A stretch of DNA of 11,034 nt from an uncultured Clostridium sp. (GTDB taxonomy: Bacteria > Bacillota > Clostridia > TANB77 > CAG-508): the NCBI GenBank assembly GCA_900556695.1, contig USQA01000019.1, positions 1 to 11,034 of the forward strand, in the 5' to 3' direction. Positions 1 to 7,919 of this stretch are shown one piece after another. Every line of letters begins with the position of its first letter. Positions within the stretch are counted from its first letter, which is position 1. Below the pieces are notes generated by a model, which worked only from the letters and a program-made list of their open reading frames with translations, had not been told where the DNA came from and did no database searches. The position numbers and the translations under genes are program-made.

Positions 1-56
1 CGAACCCTCACAGGCGGTTTTGGAGACCGATGTGCTACCATTGACACTATACCCCT
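1..56 (-). tRNA. tRNA-Trp (CCA), cut by the window start
   Basis: Read on the minus strand, the sequence folds as the 5' three quarters of a tRNA. It has an acceptor strand AGGGGTA (56 to 50), TA at positions 8-9, and a D stem GTGT/GCAC around a loop containing GGTA. The anticodon loop is CTCCAAA, giving anticodon CCA (Trp), on a stem TCGGT/ACCGC whose outermost pair is a T-C mismatch. A short variable loop follows, then the T arm begins with GAGGGTTCG. The 3' end (rest of the T arm, acceptor 3' strand and CCA) lies outside the window. The gene is transcribed divergently from glyS. Identity is secure from the anticodon; whether the terminal stem mismatch matters cannot be judged here. Confidence 0.9.
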
Positions 57-76
57 ATATTTAAAATACATATAAT

Positions 77-105
77 ATATTAGCATAAAAAAATAAAATT
101 ATCAA
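77..105 (-). promoter_or_regulatory. Promoter for tRNA-Trp
   Basis: On the minus strand there is TTGATA (105-100), a 17-base spacer, and TAATAT (82-77), close to the sigma-A consensus. Transcription would begin near 70, about 14 bases before the tRNA 5' end at 56. The region is so AT-rich that -10-like matches are common, so the call rests on the -35 match, the exact spacing and the position. Confidence 0.5.
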
Positions 106-123
106 CATTTTTTAATAAAAATA

Positions 124-152
124 TTGACTTTTTTTAAATCTGATAATACAAT
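124..152 (+). promoter_or_regulatory. Promoter for the T-box leader and glyS
   Basis: TTGACT (124-129), a 17-base spacer and TACAAT (147-152) make a strong sigma-A-type promoter. Transcription would begin near 159, about 15 bases before the first strand of T-box stem I at 174. It lies back to back with the tRNA-Trp promoter, with about 18 bases between the two -35 boxes. Confidence 0.75.
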
Positions 153-159
153 ATATGAA

Positions 160-383
160 ACAAAATAAGTTGATGTTACGATGAAAAAGAAAAAATACTG
201 TAAAATTTATTTCTAGAGAATTGGTGATGGTGGAATACCAATAATAAAAAAGTATGGGGAACTTTGGAGTAACAAAATTAATTAAGGTGCTTAAAATTAT
301 AAATTTTAAGAATTAGGGTGGAAACGCGGAAATATTAACTTTCGTCCCTAGCTACATTATGAAGCTAGGCTCGAAAGTTTTTT
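160..383 (+). ncRNA. T-box riboswitch, glycine-specific
   Basis: This is a tRNA-sensing leader that stops glyS transcription unless uncharged tRNA-Gly binds. Stem I is closed by TGTTAC (174-179) with GTAACA (269-274). Further pairing is AAAG (186-189) with CTTT (262-265), ATACT (195-199) with AGTAT (251-255), and a distal hairpin ATTGGT/ACCAAT (220-225, 237-242). The pairing exposes GGGGAA (256-261) as the specifier loop. A glycine codon GGA (258-260) followed by a purine fits best, with GGG as the alternative. The T-box core is AGGGTGGAAACGCGG (315-329); its TGGA matches the UCCA end expected of tRNA-Gly (discriminator U). The core differs from the usual ACCGCG by one base. The gene order (T-box then glycyl-tRNA synthetase) agrees with the codon. 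Confidence 0.93.
337..383 (+). terminator. T-box intrinsic terminator (competes with antiterminator)
   Basis: AACTTTCG (337-344) pairs with CGAAAGTT (372-379), and CCTAGCT (347-353) pairs with AGCTAGG (363-369). The stem is followed by a T run to 383. The strand TCCCTA at 345-350 can instead pair with TAGGG (314-318) of the T-box core to form the antiterminator, the switch expected of this riboswitch class. The glyS ribosome binding site AGGAGG (391-396) lies just after it. Confidence 0.9.
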
Positions 384-403
384 GATTTGAAGGAGGAATT
401 ATT

Positions 404-1786
404 ATGTTAAAATCAATGGATACTTTAGTTGCATTATGCAAAAACAGAGGAATCATTTATGCAGGTTCAGAAATTTATGGAGGATTAGCAAACACTTGGG
501 ATTATGGACCACTAGGAAATGAAATAAAAAATAATGTAAAAAATGCATGGAGAAAGAAATTTATTCAAGAACAAAAAAATATTGTAGGATTAGATGCAGC
601 AATATTAATGAATCCAGAAACATGGGTTGCATCAGGACATATTGGAGGATTCTCAGATCCGTTAATTGATTGTAAAGAATGTAAAACAAGACATAGAGCA
701 GATAAGTTAATAGAAGAATGGGCACATGAACAAGGAAAAGATATGATTGCAGATGGAATGGCAGACAAAGAAATGATTGAATTTATATCAAGTAACCACA
801 TTCCGTGTCCAAATTGTGGAAAAACAAACTTCACAGACATAAGAAAGTTTAATTTAATGTTTAAAACATTCCAAGGAGTAACAGAAGACTCTACAGCAGA
901 AATTTATTTAAGACCAGAAACAGCACAAGGTATATTTGTAGACTTTAAAAATGTACTTAGAACATCAAGAAAGAAAATGCCTATGGGAATTGCACAAATA
1001 GGAAAAGCATTTAGAAATGAAATAACACCAGGAAACTTTATTTTTAGAACACGTGAATTTGAACAAATGGAATTAGAATTTTTCTGTAAGCCAGGAACAG
1101 ATTTGCAATGGCATCAATATTGGAAAGATTATTGCAAAAACTGGTTATTAAATTTAGGAATTAAAGAAGAAAATATTAGATTAAGAGATCATTCACCAGA
1201 AGAATTAGTATTTTATAGTAAAGCAACAACAGATATAGAATTTGCATTCCCATTTGGATGGGGAGAACTATGGGGAATTGCTGATAGAACAGATTACGAC
1301 TTATCACAACATATGGAACATTCAAAACAAGATTTATCATATCAAGATCCAGAAACACACGAAAAATATGTACCATACGTAATTGAACCATCTCTTGGTG
1401 CAGATAGAGTTGTACTTGCATTTTTATGCAACGCTTATGACGAAGAAGAAATTGCAGAAGGAGACACAAGAACAGTATTACATTTACATCCAGCTATAGC
1501 ACCATATAAAGTTGCAGTATTACCATTATCTAAAAAATTATCAGAAAAAGCAGATGAAGTATACCAAAAATTATCTAAAAAATTCATGTGCGATTATGAT
1601 GAAGCAGGTTCAATAGGAAAAAGATATAGAAGAGAAGACGAAATAGGTACACCTTATTGTATAACAGTTGATTTTGACACTTTAGAAGATGAATCTGTTA
1701 CAATTCGTGATAGAGATACAATGGAACAAATAAGAGTTAAAATTGATGAACTTGAAGATTGGATTCAAGAAAAAATTGAGTTTTAA
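404..1786 (+). CDS. glyS: Glycine--tRNA ligase, single-chain alpha2 type
   Basis: This cytoplasmic enzyme charges tRNA-Gly with glycine using ATP. At 460 residues it has the usual length of the bacterial homodimeric type, which differs from the alpha2beta2 GlyQ/GlyS enzyme. WDYGPLG (32-38) is the family signature near the N terminus. C90/C93 and C135/C138 form two CxxC pairs that could bind zinc. Class II motif 2 includes FRNE (203-206) and FRTREFEQME (214-223). GELWGIADRTDYDL lies at 287-300, and motif 3 is EPSLGADR (328-335). The anticodon-binding domain occupies about 366-460. AGGAGG (391-396) is 7 bases before the ATG; an in-frame ATG at codon 5 is less well placed. It is a one-gene unit under the glycine T-box, with a terminator after it. 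Ile codons are mixed (14 ATA of 36). Confidence 0.97.
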   Translation: MLKSMDTLVALCKNRGIIYAGSEIYGGLANTWDYGPLGNEIKNNVKNAWRKKFIQEQKNIVGLDAAILMNPETWVASGHIGGFSDPLIDCKECKTRHRADKLIEEWAHEQGKDMIADGMADKEMIEFISSNHIPCPNCGKTNFTDIRKFNLMFKTFQGVTEDSTAEIYLRPETAQGIFVDFKNVLRTSRKKMPMGIAQIGKAFRNEITPGNFIFRTREFEQMELEFFCKPGTDLQWHQYWKDYCKNWLLNLGIKEENIRLRDHSPEELVFYSKATTDIEFAFPFGWGELWGIADRTDYDLSQHMEHSKQDLSYQDPETHEKYVPYVIEPSLGADRVVLAFLCNAYDEEEIAEGDTRTVLHLHPAIAPYKVAVLPLSKKLSEKADEVYQKLSKKFMCDYDEAGSIGKRYRREDEIGTPYCITVDFDTLEDESVTIRDRDTMEQIRVKIDELEDWIQEKIEF

Positions 1787-1796
1787 TTTTTGAAAT

Positions 1797-1849
1797 AAAA
1801 AAGAAGCAAAAATGAGTATAAAAAGTTACTCTAAATAGCTTCTTTTTTT
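1797..1849 (+). terminator. Intrinsic terminator after glyS
   Basis: AAAAAAGAAGC (1797-1807) pairs with GCTTCTTTTTT (1838-1848), and an inner helix GAGTA/TACTC (1814-1818, 1827-1831) continues the hairpin. It ends in a T run. With the A tract on the other side it could also work in reverse, but no gene approaches from the right. Confidence 0.88.
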
Positions 1850-1895
1850 ATATGTATAAACTTATCTAAATATGTCAATTTATAGGCTAAAACAA

Positions 1896-1924
1896 TTGAC
1901 AAAAAGGCAATTTAAAGATAGAAT
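1896..1924 (+). promoter_or_regulatory. Promoter of the polysaccharide export operon
   Basis: TTGACA (1896-1901), exactly 17 bases, then TAGAAT (1919-1924): a perfect -35 and a -10 with one mismatch. Transcription would begin near 1931, leaving a leader of about 33 bases before the permease start. GAGAGG (1951-1956) is the ribosome binding site. No operator or riboswitch is visible in the 1850-1963 gap. Confidence 0.78.
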
Positions 1925-1963
1925 ATAGAAGATAAAAAAATATATAATACGAGAGGAAAAAAT

Positions 1964-2755
1964 ATGGAATTTATAAAGACTTTATTAAAGAATAGAAAAT
2001 TAGTTTTTTCATTAGGAAAAAATGATTTTAAAAATAGATTTGCAAGTACTAGTTTAGGAAGTATATGGGGATTTTTACAACCATTTGTGTTTATGATTAC
2101 ATATGTAATTGTATTTCAATATATATTAAAAACAGGGAGTGCAGGAAATGACCCATATGTTGTGTGGTTTTTACCAGGTATGGCCATGTGGCAATGCATA
2201 AATGACACAGTAATGAGTGCTAGTGCATCAATTAGAACATATAGCTATTTAGTAAAGAAAGTAGTATTCCCAGTTGATATAATACCGATAATTTCGATAA
2301 TAGCAAGTAGTTTTGTTGCATTATTTTTATTTGTTGTTTCAATAGTTGTAAGTTGTTTATTTAATTATATTCCTAATTTTTTACAAGTTATATATATCAT
2401 AATTGCAGCATATGCATTTATGATATCGTTTACTAGATTTACATCTGCTGTAACAACATTGGTGCCAGATTTTGCACAATTATTAGGGATTGCAATGCAA
2501 TTATTTTTCTGGTTCACACCAGTTGTTTGGAATTTATCAATGCTTGCAAATCATCCTACAATTTTAACAATAATGAAATGTATGCCATTTAATTATTTGG
2601 TTACTGGCTTTAGAGATGCGTTTATATCTAGTAATATAGTAACAGAAGGACATTACATATACACAATAGCATTTTGGATAATAACAACATTTATGTTTGT
2701 ATGGGGGAACTATATATTTAAGAAAAGTAAAAAAGATTTTGCAGATGTTTTATAA
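1964..2755 (+). CDS. wzm: ABC-2 polysaccharide export permease (Wzm/TagG type)
   Basis: This is the membrane subunit of an ABC transporter that moves a lipid-linked polysaccharide or teichoic-acid-like polymer across the cytoplasmic membrane. The protein has 263 residues, normal for the family. The amphipathic N-terminal segment DFKNRFASTSLGSIWGFLQP (21-40) is the typical coupling/interface helix of O-antigen and teichoic acid permeases. Six membrane segments are visible at about 35-56, 63-85, 108-130, 139-161, 173-193 and 232-252. FTPVVWN (184-190) and the following loop with MPFNYLVTGFRDAF (207-220) are family features. It is the first gene of the operon, 20 bases ahead of a GT2 gene. Its ATPase partner is two genes downstream, not adjacent as is more usual. 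Ile codons are mostly ATA (about 21 of 30), unlike glyS. The exact substrate is unknown. Confidence 0.92.
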   Translation: MEFIKTLLKNRKLVFSLGKNDFKNRFASTSLGSIWGFLQPFVFMITYVIVFQYILKTGSAGNDPYVVWFLPGMAMWQCINDTVMSASASIRTYSYLVKKVVFPVDIIPIISIIASSFVALFLFVVSIVVSCLFNYIPNFLQVIYIIIAAYAFMISFTRFTSAVTTLVPDFAQLLGIAMQLFFWFTPVVWNLSMLANHPTILTIMKCMPFNYLVTGFRDAFISSNIVTEGHYIYTIAFWIITTFMFVWGNYIFKKSKKDFADVL

Positions 2756-2775
2756 TGAATGGAGAAGAATTGTAA

Positions 2776-3765
2776 ATGGAAGAACAAATAGATATATTAA
2801 TGGCAACATATAATGGCGAAAAATATTTAAAAGAGCAAATAGAAAGTATTTTAAATCAAACTTATAAAAGTATAAGGCTAGTTATTTCAGATGATTGTTC
2901 TAAAGATAGAACAAAAGAAATATTAAAGCAGTATGAACATGATAACAGAATAGAAGTACATTATCATGATAAAAATCAGGGCTATATTAAGAATTTTGAA
3001 TACTTGATAAAACAGGTAAAAAATAATATATATATGTTATCGGATCAAGATGATGTGTGGTTGCCTGAAAAAGTAAAAAAATCATATGAAACATTAATAG
3101 AAAATAATGCTGATTTGGTTTTTGGGGATTTAGAAGTAGTAGATGAAAATTTAAAAACTATGTATAAATCTTTTAATAAATATATGTTACTAGATAGAAA
3201 AATAAAAAAATATATTAATAGTTATAAAGTAAATTACTTATATAATTGTGTAACAGGTTGCACATTGATATCAAAATCAAAATGGATAAAAGAAATTGTA
3301 CCAATACCAACAGATTCAAAGTATATTATACATGACTATTGGATGGGATTAATAATAGCATTAAAAGGGAAATTGGCATATATGCCAGAAGCATATATAA
3401 AATATAGACAACATGGAAATAATCAAGTTGGAACAGATAAAATTTCACATGGTTTCGAAAAGATAGAACAAGTAAGAGAACTATTTATAAATGTAAAACT
3501 TGGTGTTTTTGGGACATATGTAAAACATAATGAAAAATTTCCAAAAAATGTGCAAAAATTAAATTGCATAGCTTATGAATATTTTAAAATGATTAAAAAC
3601 AAGAAAAACTTTAATTTTAAGAATTGGAATGTTTTCCATGAATTGTATAAGACAGAAACTTTTGTATATTATATGGAAAATTTCCTTATCATGAATATGC
3701 CAATAATAGCAAGAGGTTTATTTAAGATAAGATATATAGTATTAAAACTATTAAGAAAAAGATAA
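2776..3765 (+). CDS. GT2 family glycosyltransferase (rhamnosyltransferase-like)
   Basis: A 329-residue cytoplasmic GT-A glycosyltransferase, expected to add one sugar from a nucleotide donor to a growing lipid-linked glycan. The N-terminal fold begins at IDILMATYNGEKYL (5-18). SDD (38-40) is the first nucleotide-binding acidic site. SDQDDVW (89-95) holds the metal-binding DxD-type motif. HDYWM (186-190) sits where the family has its acceptor-side catalytic acid, and YRQHGNNQVG (210-219) is a conserved patch of rhamnosyltransferase-like members. The C-terminal 100 residues are basic and helical, probably for membrane contact. GGAGAAG (2761-2767) precedes the ATG. The gene sits between the permease and ATPase genes with short gaps, so it belongs to the same transcript. 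Sugar specificity cannot be assigned from sequence; rhamnose is only a family resemblance. Confidence 0.9.
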   Translation: MEEQIDILMATYNGEKYLKEQIESILNQTYKSIRLVISDDCSKDRTKEILKQYEHDNRIEVHYHDKNQGYIKNFEYLIKQVKNNIYMLSDQDDVWLPEKVKKSYETLIENNADLVFGDLEVVDENLKTMYKSFNKYMLLDRKIKKYINSYKVNYLYNCVTGCTLISKSKWIKEIVPIPTDSKYIIHDYWMGLIIALKGKLAYMPEAYIKYRQHGNNQVGTDKISHGFEKIEQVRELFINVKLGVFGTYVKHNEKFPKNVQKLNCIAYEYFKMIKNKKNFNFKNWNVFHELYKTETFVYYMENFLIMNMPIIARGLFKIRYIVLKLLRKR

Positions 3766-3783
3766 ATATTAGGAGGAAAACCA

Positions 3784-5100
3784 GTGAGTGGAGAAAAACA
3801 AAATGAAGAGCAAGTAACTATGGTCAAAATAACAAATTTATCTAAAGAATATAAGATGTTTAATAGAAAAATAGATAGATTAGTGGAAACGATAGTGCCA
3901 GGAATAAAGAGACATGGAACATTTGAAGCACTGAAAGATTTCTCTTTAGAACTAAAAAAAGGAGAAGTATTAGGAATACTTGGGAAGAATGGGGCAGGAA
4001 AATCTACTTTGTTAAAAATAATAACAGGGGTTGTAATACCAACTAGTGGAAATATAGAGATAAACGGTAAAATTAGTTCGTTATTAGAACTAGGAGCAGC
4101 TTTTAATTCTGATTTAACAGGTGTAGAAAATATATATCAACATGGACAAGTAATGGGACTTTCAAAGGAAGAAATAGAAAAAAGAAAACCAGAAATAATA
4201 AAATTTGCTGATATTGGAGAGCACTTATATCAACCAGTAAAAACATATTCATCAGGTATGTTTGCAAGACTTGCCTTTGCTTGTGCTATAAATGTAGATC
4301 CAGATATTTTAATAGTAGATGAAGTTTTGTCAGTTGGAGATATGGCATTTCAATTGAAATGTTTCAAAAAATTTGAACAGCTAAAAAAACAGGGAAAAAC
4401 AATAATTTTTGTAACACACAGTATAAATGATGTTTTAAATAACTGTAATAGAACAATAATAATGAGTGAAGGAAAGAAAATATTTGATGGTGGAGTAAAA
4501 GAAGGCGTTGAAAAATATAAAAAATTAATAGCAGGCATGCTTGAAAAAGAAGAGACAGAAGAGAAAGAAAAAACAGAAAATAGAACTTCTATTTTGGGGA
4601 TAAATGACGATAAGCTAGAATGGAAAAAATACTTTACTGTAAATCCAGATGTTATACAATATGGAAATAAAGAAGCAGAAATTGTTGACTTTGGTATATT
4701 TAATTATAAAGGTGAACCAAGTGCTATAATTGATAGTCAAGAAGAAATAACGGTAAAACTCAAAGCAAAATTTAATAAAGACGTTGAATGTCCAACTTTT
4801 TCAATGACAATAAAAGATTTTTCTGGAAAAGAAATATGTGGAACAAATACAAATTTCTTAAATTATTATACTGGAAAATGTGAAAAAGGAAAGGAATATA
4901 TTTGCGAATTTAAACAAAGATTTCAATTAGCGCCAGGTAAATATACGTTATCATTAAGTTGCAGTAGATATGATTATAATGGTGAAATTGTAGTATTAAA
5001 CAGAAATTATGATTTAATGATATTTGAAGTAATGTCAAACAAAAAGTTTGTTGGATATTATAATTTAGACACAGAAGTTACATTTGCAGAATTAAATTAA
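3784..5100 (+). CDS. wzt: ABC ATPase with carbohydrate-binding C-terminal domain (Wzt type)
   Basis: This is the energising subunit for the Wzm-type permease. Residues 1-250 are the nucleotide-binding domain: Walker A GKNGAGKST (67-75), LLELGAAF (100-107) at the Q-loop region as in other polysaccharide exporters, signature YSSGM (155-159), Walker B ILIVDE (175-180) and switch histidine H212. A charged linker (about 251-268, Glu/Lys-rich) leads to a beta-rich domain at about 280-438 matching the Wzt C-terminal fold, which in E. coli O8/O9a binds the modified non-reducing end of the polymer. At 438 residues it is much longer than TagH-like or KpsT-like ATPases without a binding domain. The start is GTG, supported by AGGAGG (3771-3776) 7 bases upstream. 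The presence of this domain implies that the exported chain carries a recognisable terminal cap. Confidence 0.93.
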   Translation: MSGEKQNEEQVTMVKITNLSKEYKMFNRKIDRLVETIVPGIKRHGTFEALKDFSLELKKGEVLGILGKNGAGKSTLLKIITGVVIPTSGNIEINGKISSLLELGAAFNSDLTGVENIYQHGQVMGLSKEEIEKRKPEIIKFADIGEHLYQPVKTYSSGMFARLAFACAINVDPDILIVDEVLSVGDMAFQLKCFKKFEQLKKQGKTIIFVTHSINDVLNNCNRTIIMSEGKKIFDGGVKEGVEKYKKLIAGMLEKEETEEKEKTENRTSILGINDDKLEWKKYFTVNPDVIQYGNKEAEIVDFGIFNYKGEPSAIIDSQEEITVKLKAKFNKDVECPTFSMTIKDFSGKEICGTNTNFLNYYTGKCEKGKEYICEFKQRFQLAPGKYTLSLSCSRYDYNGEIVVLNRNYDLMIFEVMSNKKFVGYYNLDTEVTFAELN

Positions 5101-5110
5101 AAATATTTGA

Positions 5111-5116
5111 TTGGAG
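5111..5116 (+). promoter_or_regulatory. Ribosome binding site that decides the start of the 5122 gene
   Basis: TTGGAG (5111-5116) lies 5 bases before ATG at 5122. The frame is open from a TTG at 5107, but that codon would lie upstream of this site and has no Shine-Dalgarno sequence of its own, only the AT-rich end of the previous gene. ATG 5122 is therefore preferred. Confidence 0.7.
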
Positions 5117-5121
5117 AAAAA

Positions 5122-7905
5122 ATGAGGGAAACACATTTATTTATATTATGGGAAAATGCTAGAGAAAAAGAAAAAGAAATTTTAGAGGATATAAAGAAAA
5201 ATTTTGAAATTCTAGGTCTATATAACATAAAGTGGAATAAAGAAAATTTTTCAAATAATTTATCAAGATTTTATGGAACCAATTTACCAGAAAACTCTGG
5301 AAAAGAGCAACATTGCGGAAATGGTGGATTTTTGCTAATAGTAGTTGGAATAGATAATCCAAAATATGAAGAAAGACAAACAAGTAAAGGACCACAAATT
5401 GTAAACACAAATATGTTTGACAAAAAGACATATTATAGAGAATTAACTGGTGGTGGGCATAAAGTGCATGCAACAAATTCAGAAGTAGAAACTAACCATG
5501 ACTTAACATTACTATTAGGAAAAAACATAGAAGATTATCTAAAAGAAATAGATACAAATAAAAAAGAAGAAATAATAAATTTAAATAAAGATTTAGTAGG
5601 ACAAGAAGGTTTTTCTTCTGTTAAGGAAATGTTTTATGTTCTAAATAATTGCATGGATTATGCGATTATAAGAAATTATGAAAGCCTTCCAGATGAAATA
5701 TATGTAAATGAACACAATGACATAGATATAGTGTGTGATTCATATCAAAATGCAGTATATGTATTAAATGCAGAAAAAGTGTTTCAAGAGGAATATAGAG
5801 TACATTATAAAGTAAAAGTAGAAGGGAAAATTGCATACTTTGATTTGAGATATGTTGGAGATGACTACTATTACTATAAATTTGAACAAAATATAATAAA
5901 AAATAGAAAATATAATGAAAAAGGATTTTATACAATATCTGATGAAGAATATTTTTATGGGCTTATATATCATGCATTGATACATAAACCACAATTTTCA
6001 GAAGATTATAAAAAGAGACTTGAAAAAATGAATCCAACTAACATTAAACTAGAAACAGAAGAAGATTATATAAATTTATTAGAAGAGTGGTTAATAAAAA
6101 ATGAATATAAGATTACTAAACCAGAAGATCATTCTGTGCAATTTAATAATGAAAATGTAGACAAGTTTAATAAAAAGGTTATAGAAAAAAATAATAAATT
6201 ACAAGGAATTGAAAAAGAAATAGCAGAATATATTAATAAATATTCTGAAGATAACTATTTAGACATAATAAAACAAGATGACAGACTAGATGTGATACTA
6301 GCATTATCTAAATTAAGAAAAAACATAGTTAATTGGTATCCATTTGGAAATGAATGTTCAATACTAGAAATAGGTGCAAACTTCGGAGAGATTACAGGGG
6401 CACTGTGCCAAAAAGCCAAAAGAGTAATATCGTTAGAACAGAATACAAAAAAGAAAGATGTTATAGAAAAAAGACACAAGAAATTTTCTAACTTAGAAGT
6501 TGTAGATAGTTTAGATGATATAAATGAAAAATTTGATTATATAACATTAATAGGTTTGGAAAAGAGCAACTTAGAATTACATGAATTATTAGGCAAATTG
6601 AAAGAGTATCTAAAACCACATGGAAAAATACTTTTAGCAACAAATAATAAATTATCAATAGACAATATGTCTAAATTAAATAGTCAAAATGAAACAATAG
6701 AAGATATGACTAAAAAACAATACAGTTTATCAGAATTAGAAAAGAAAATAAGACAAGCTGGATTTGAAAATAGAAAAGTATATTATCCATTAACAGACTA
6801 CAAATTACCAAATGTTATCTTTACTTTTGAAGAGCAACTTATAGAAAATTTAATAGCTAGAAATATTGTTTATAATGATAAAGAAACAGTAAAATTATAT
6901 GAACAAAACAATTTATATAGAGAATTGCTAAAAGAAGATATAAAATATTTAGAAATGTTTATTAACTCATTTTTTATAGAAATATTTAATGGAGAGTCTG
7001 AAGAAAATGAAATAAAATTAGTGTCATTTTCAAATATGAGAAAAGAAGAATTTAGAATAAAGACAATAATGAAACCAGACTATGTATATAAATATAATGA
7101 GAATGAGAGAAGTAAAGCGCATTTAAATATGATAAAAGAAAATATTGATATTTTAAAAAGAAATAATTTAAACACATTAGATTCTTATGATGAAGAAAAA
7201 ATAATAAGTAGATATACAACTGAAAAAAGCTTGGATAAAGTGATTTTAGACAAAATTAAAAATAGTCAAAGAGAAGAAGCAATTGAACTTATAAAAAAAT
7301 TTAAAACAGAAATATTTGAGAAAATGGAAAAATGTGATTTTGAGAATAATGTTTTTGATAAATATAATATAAAATATAAACCAGAAGATATTAGTAAAAT
7401 GACATTTTTGAAATACGGATTATGGGACATGATATTTCAAAACTGTTTTGTCATAGATAATGAATTTTACTTTTATGATCAAGAATGGCGTGAGGAAAAA
7501 GTGCCTATAAACTTTATGTTGTATAGAGCAATAAAATATTTCCCAGAAATAAGATTTTATCTAACAATAGAAGAATTGTATGATATTTTGAATATAGATG
7601 AATCAATGATAAATCTATTTGAAGAATTAGATAATAAGTTACAAGAAAATATAAGAAATGAACATATGTGGAAAATTCATAGACAAGGAAAAACTGTTAA
7701 AGAATTGAAAATAGAGAAATTAACAGCTGACCATAAAGTGAATTTGAGAAATATAGTCTTAGCACAAAAGGATGCAGAAATAAACAATTTAAAAGCAGAA
7801 ATAGATAAATTAAACAAAGACTTGAGGGAAATATATAATTCTAGGTCATGGAAAATCACAAAACCATTAAGAAAATTGAAAAATATTAAAAACAGTAATA
7901 ATTAA
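5122..7905 (+). CDS. Multidomain methyltransferase-kinase-like protein, probable WbdD-like chain terminator
   Basis: Residue numbers here count from the upstream TTG at 5107; the preferred ATG is residue 6 (927 residues). Domain 1 (about 8-145) is not recognised; it is rich in His and ends with GGGHKVHATN (115-124). Domain 2 (about 170-305) looks like a minimal nucleotidyltransferase: RNY (189-191), DID (205-207) and FDLR with D246 give the three acids. Domain 3 (about 395-575) is a class I SAM methyltransferase: ILEIGANFGEIT (419-430), E444, FDYITLIG (476-483), LKPHGKILLATNN (502-514) and YPLTDYKLP (560-568). Domain 4 (about 615-830) resembles a small-molecule or protein kinase fold: D774 and N779 spaced like HRDxxxxN, then DQE (791-793) in place of DFG. 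A coiled coil (about 862-908) ends in SRSWKITKPLR (912-922). In E. coli, WbdD methylates and phosphorylates the chain end. The same job is inferred here, not shown. Confidence 0.8.
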   Translation: MRETHLFILWENAREKEKEILEDIKKNFEILGLYNIKWNKENFSNNLSRFYGTNLPENSGKEQHCGNGGFLLIVVGIDNPKYEERQTSKGPQIVNTNMFDKKTYYRELTGGGHKVHATNSEVETNHDLTLLLGKNIEDYLKEIDTNKKEEIINLNKDLVGQEGFSSVKEMFYVLNNCMDYAIIRNYESLPDEIYVNEHNDIDIVCDSYQNAVYVLNAEKVFQEEYRVHYKVKVEGKIAYFDLRYVGDDYYYYKFEQNIIKNRKYNEKGFYTISDEEYFYGLIYHALIHKPQFSEDYKKRLEKMNPTNIKLETEEDYINLLEEWLIKNEYKITKPEDHSVQFNNENVDKFNKKVIEKNNKLQGIEKEIAEYINKYSEDNYLDIIKQDDRLDVILALSKLRKNIVNWYPFGNECSILEIGANFGEITGALCQKAKRVISLEQNTKKKDVIEKRHKKFSNLEVVDSLDDINEKFDYITLIGLEKSNLELHELLGKLKEYLKPHGKILLATNNKLSIDNMSKLNSQNETIEDMTKKQYSLSELEKKIRQAGFENRKVYYPLTDYKLPNVIFTFEEQLIENLIARNIVYNDKETVKLYEQNNLYRELLKEDIKYLEMFINSFFIEIFNGESEENEIKLVSFSNMRKEEFRIKTIMKPDYVYKYNENERSKAHLNMIKENIDILKRNNLNTLDSYDEEKIISRYTTEKSLDKVILDKIKNSQREEAIELIKKFKTEIFEKMEKCDFENNVFDKYNIKYKPEDISKMTFLKYGLWDMIFQNCFVIDNEFYFYDQEWREEKVPINFMLYRAIKYFPEIRFYLTIEELYDILNIDESMINLFEELDNKLQENIRNEHMWKIHRQGKTVKELKIEKLTADHKVNLRNIVLAQKDAEINNLKAEIDKLNKDLREIYNSRSWKITKPLRKLKNIKNSNN

Positions 7906-7919
7906 AAGGAGTATCAACT

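Noticed and set aside
57..160. Possible small ORF, CRISPR or repeat in the AT-rich gap between tRNA-Trp and the T-box
   Set aside because: No repeat units or start-RBS pairs are visible; the gap is accounted for by two divergent promoters.
565..840. Minus-strand open frame opposite glyS
   Set aside because: It lies fully within glyS, has no ribosome binding site or family features, and comes from the AT-rich complementary codon pattern.
1176..1469. Minus-strand open frame of 97 codons opposite glyS
   Set aside because: Its product is a low-complexity Leu/Ile/Val/Gln string antisense to conserved synthetase motifs; a shadow frame.
1943..1948. TATAAT as the -10 box of the export operon
   Set aside because: It has no suitable -35 at 16-18 bases and transcription would start at or inside the ribosome binding site; the 1896-1924 pair fits far better.
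5107..5109. TTG as start of the 927-residue protein
   Set aside because: The Shine-Dalgarno sequence TTGGAG lies after it and is well placed for ATG 5122.
5159..5994. Three overlapping minus-strand frames opposite the 927-residue gene
   Set aside because: Phe/Leu/Tyr-rich translations typical of the reverse of AT-rich coding sequence, without start signals; the plus strand has clear domains there.
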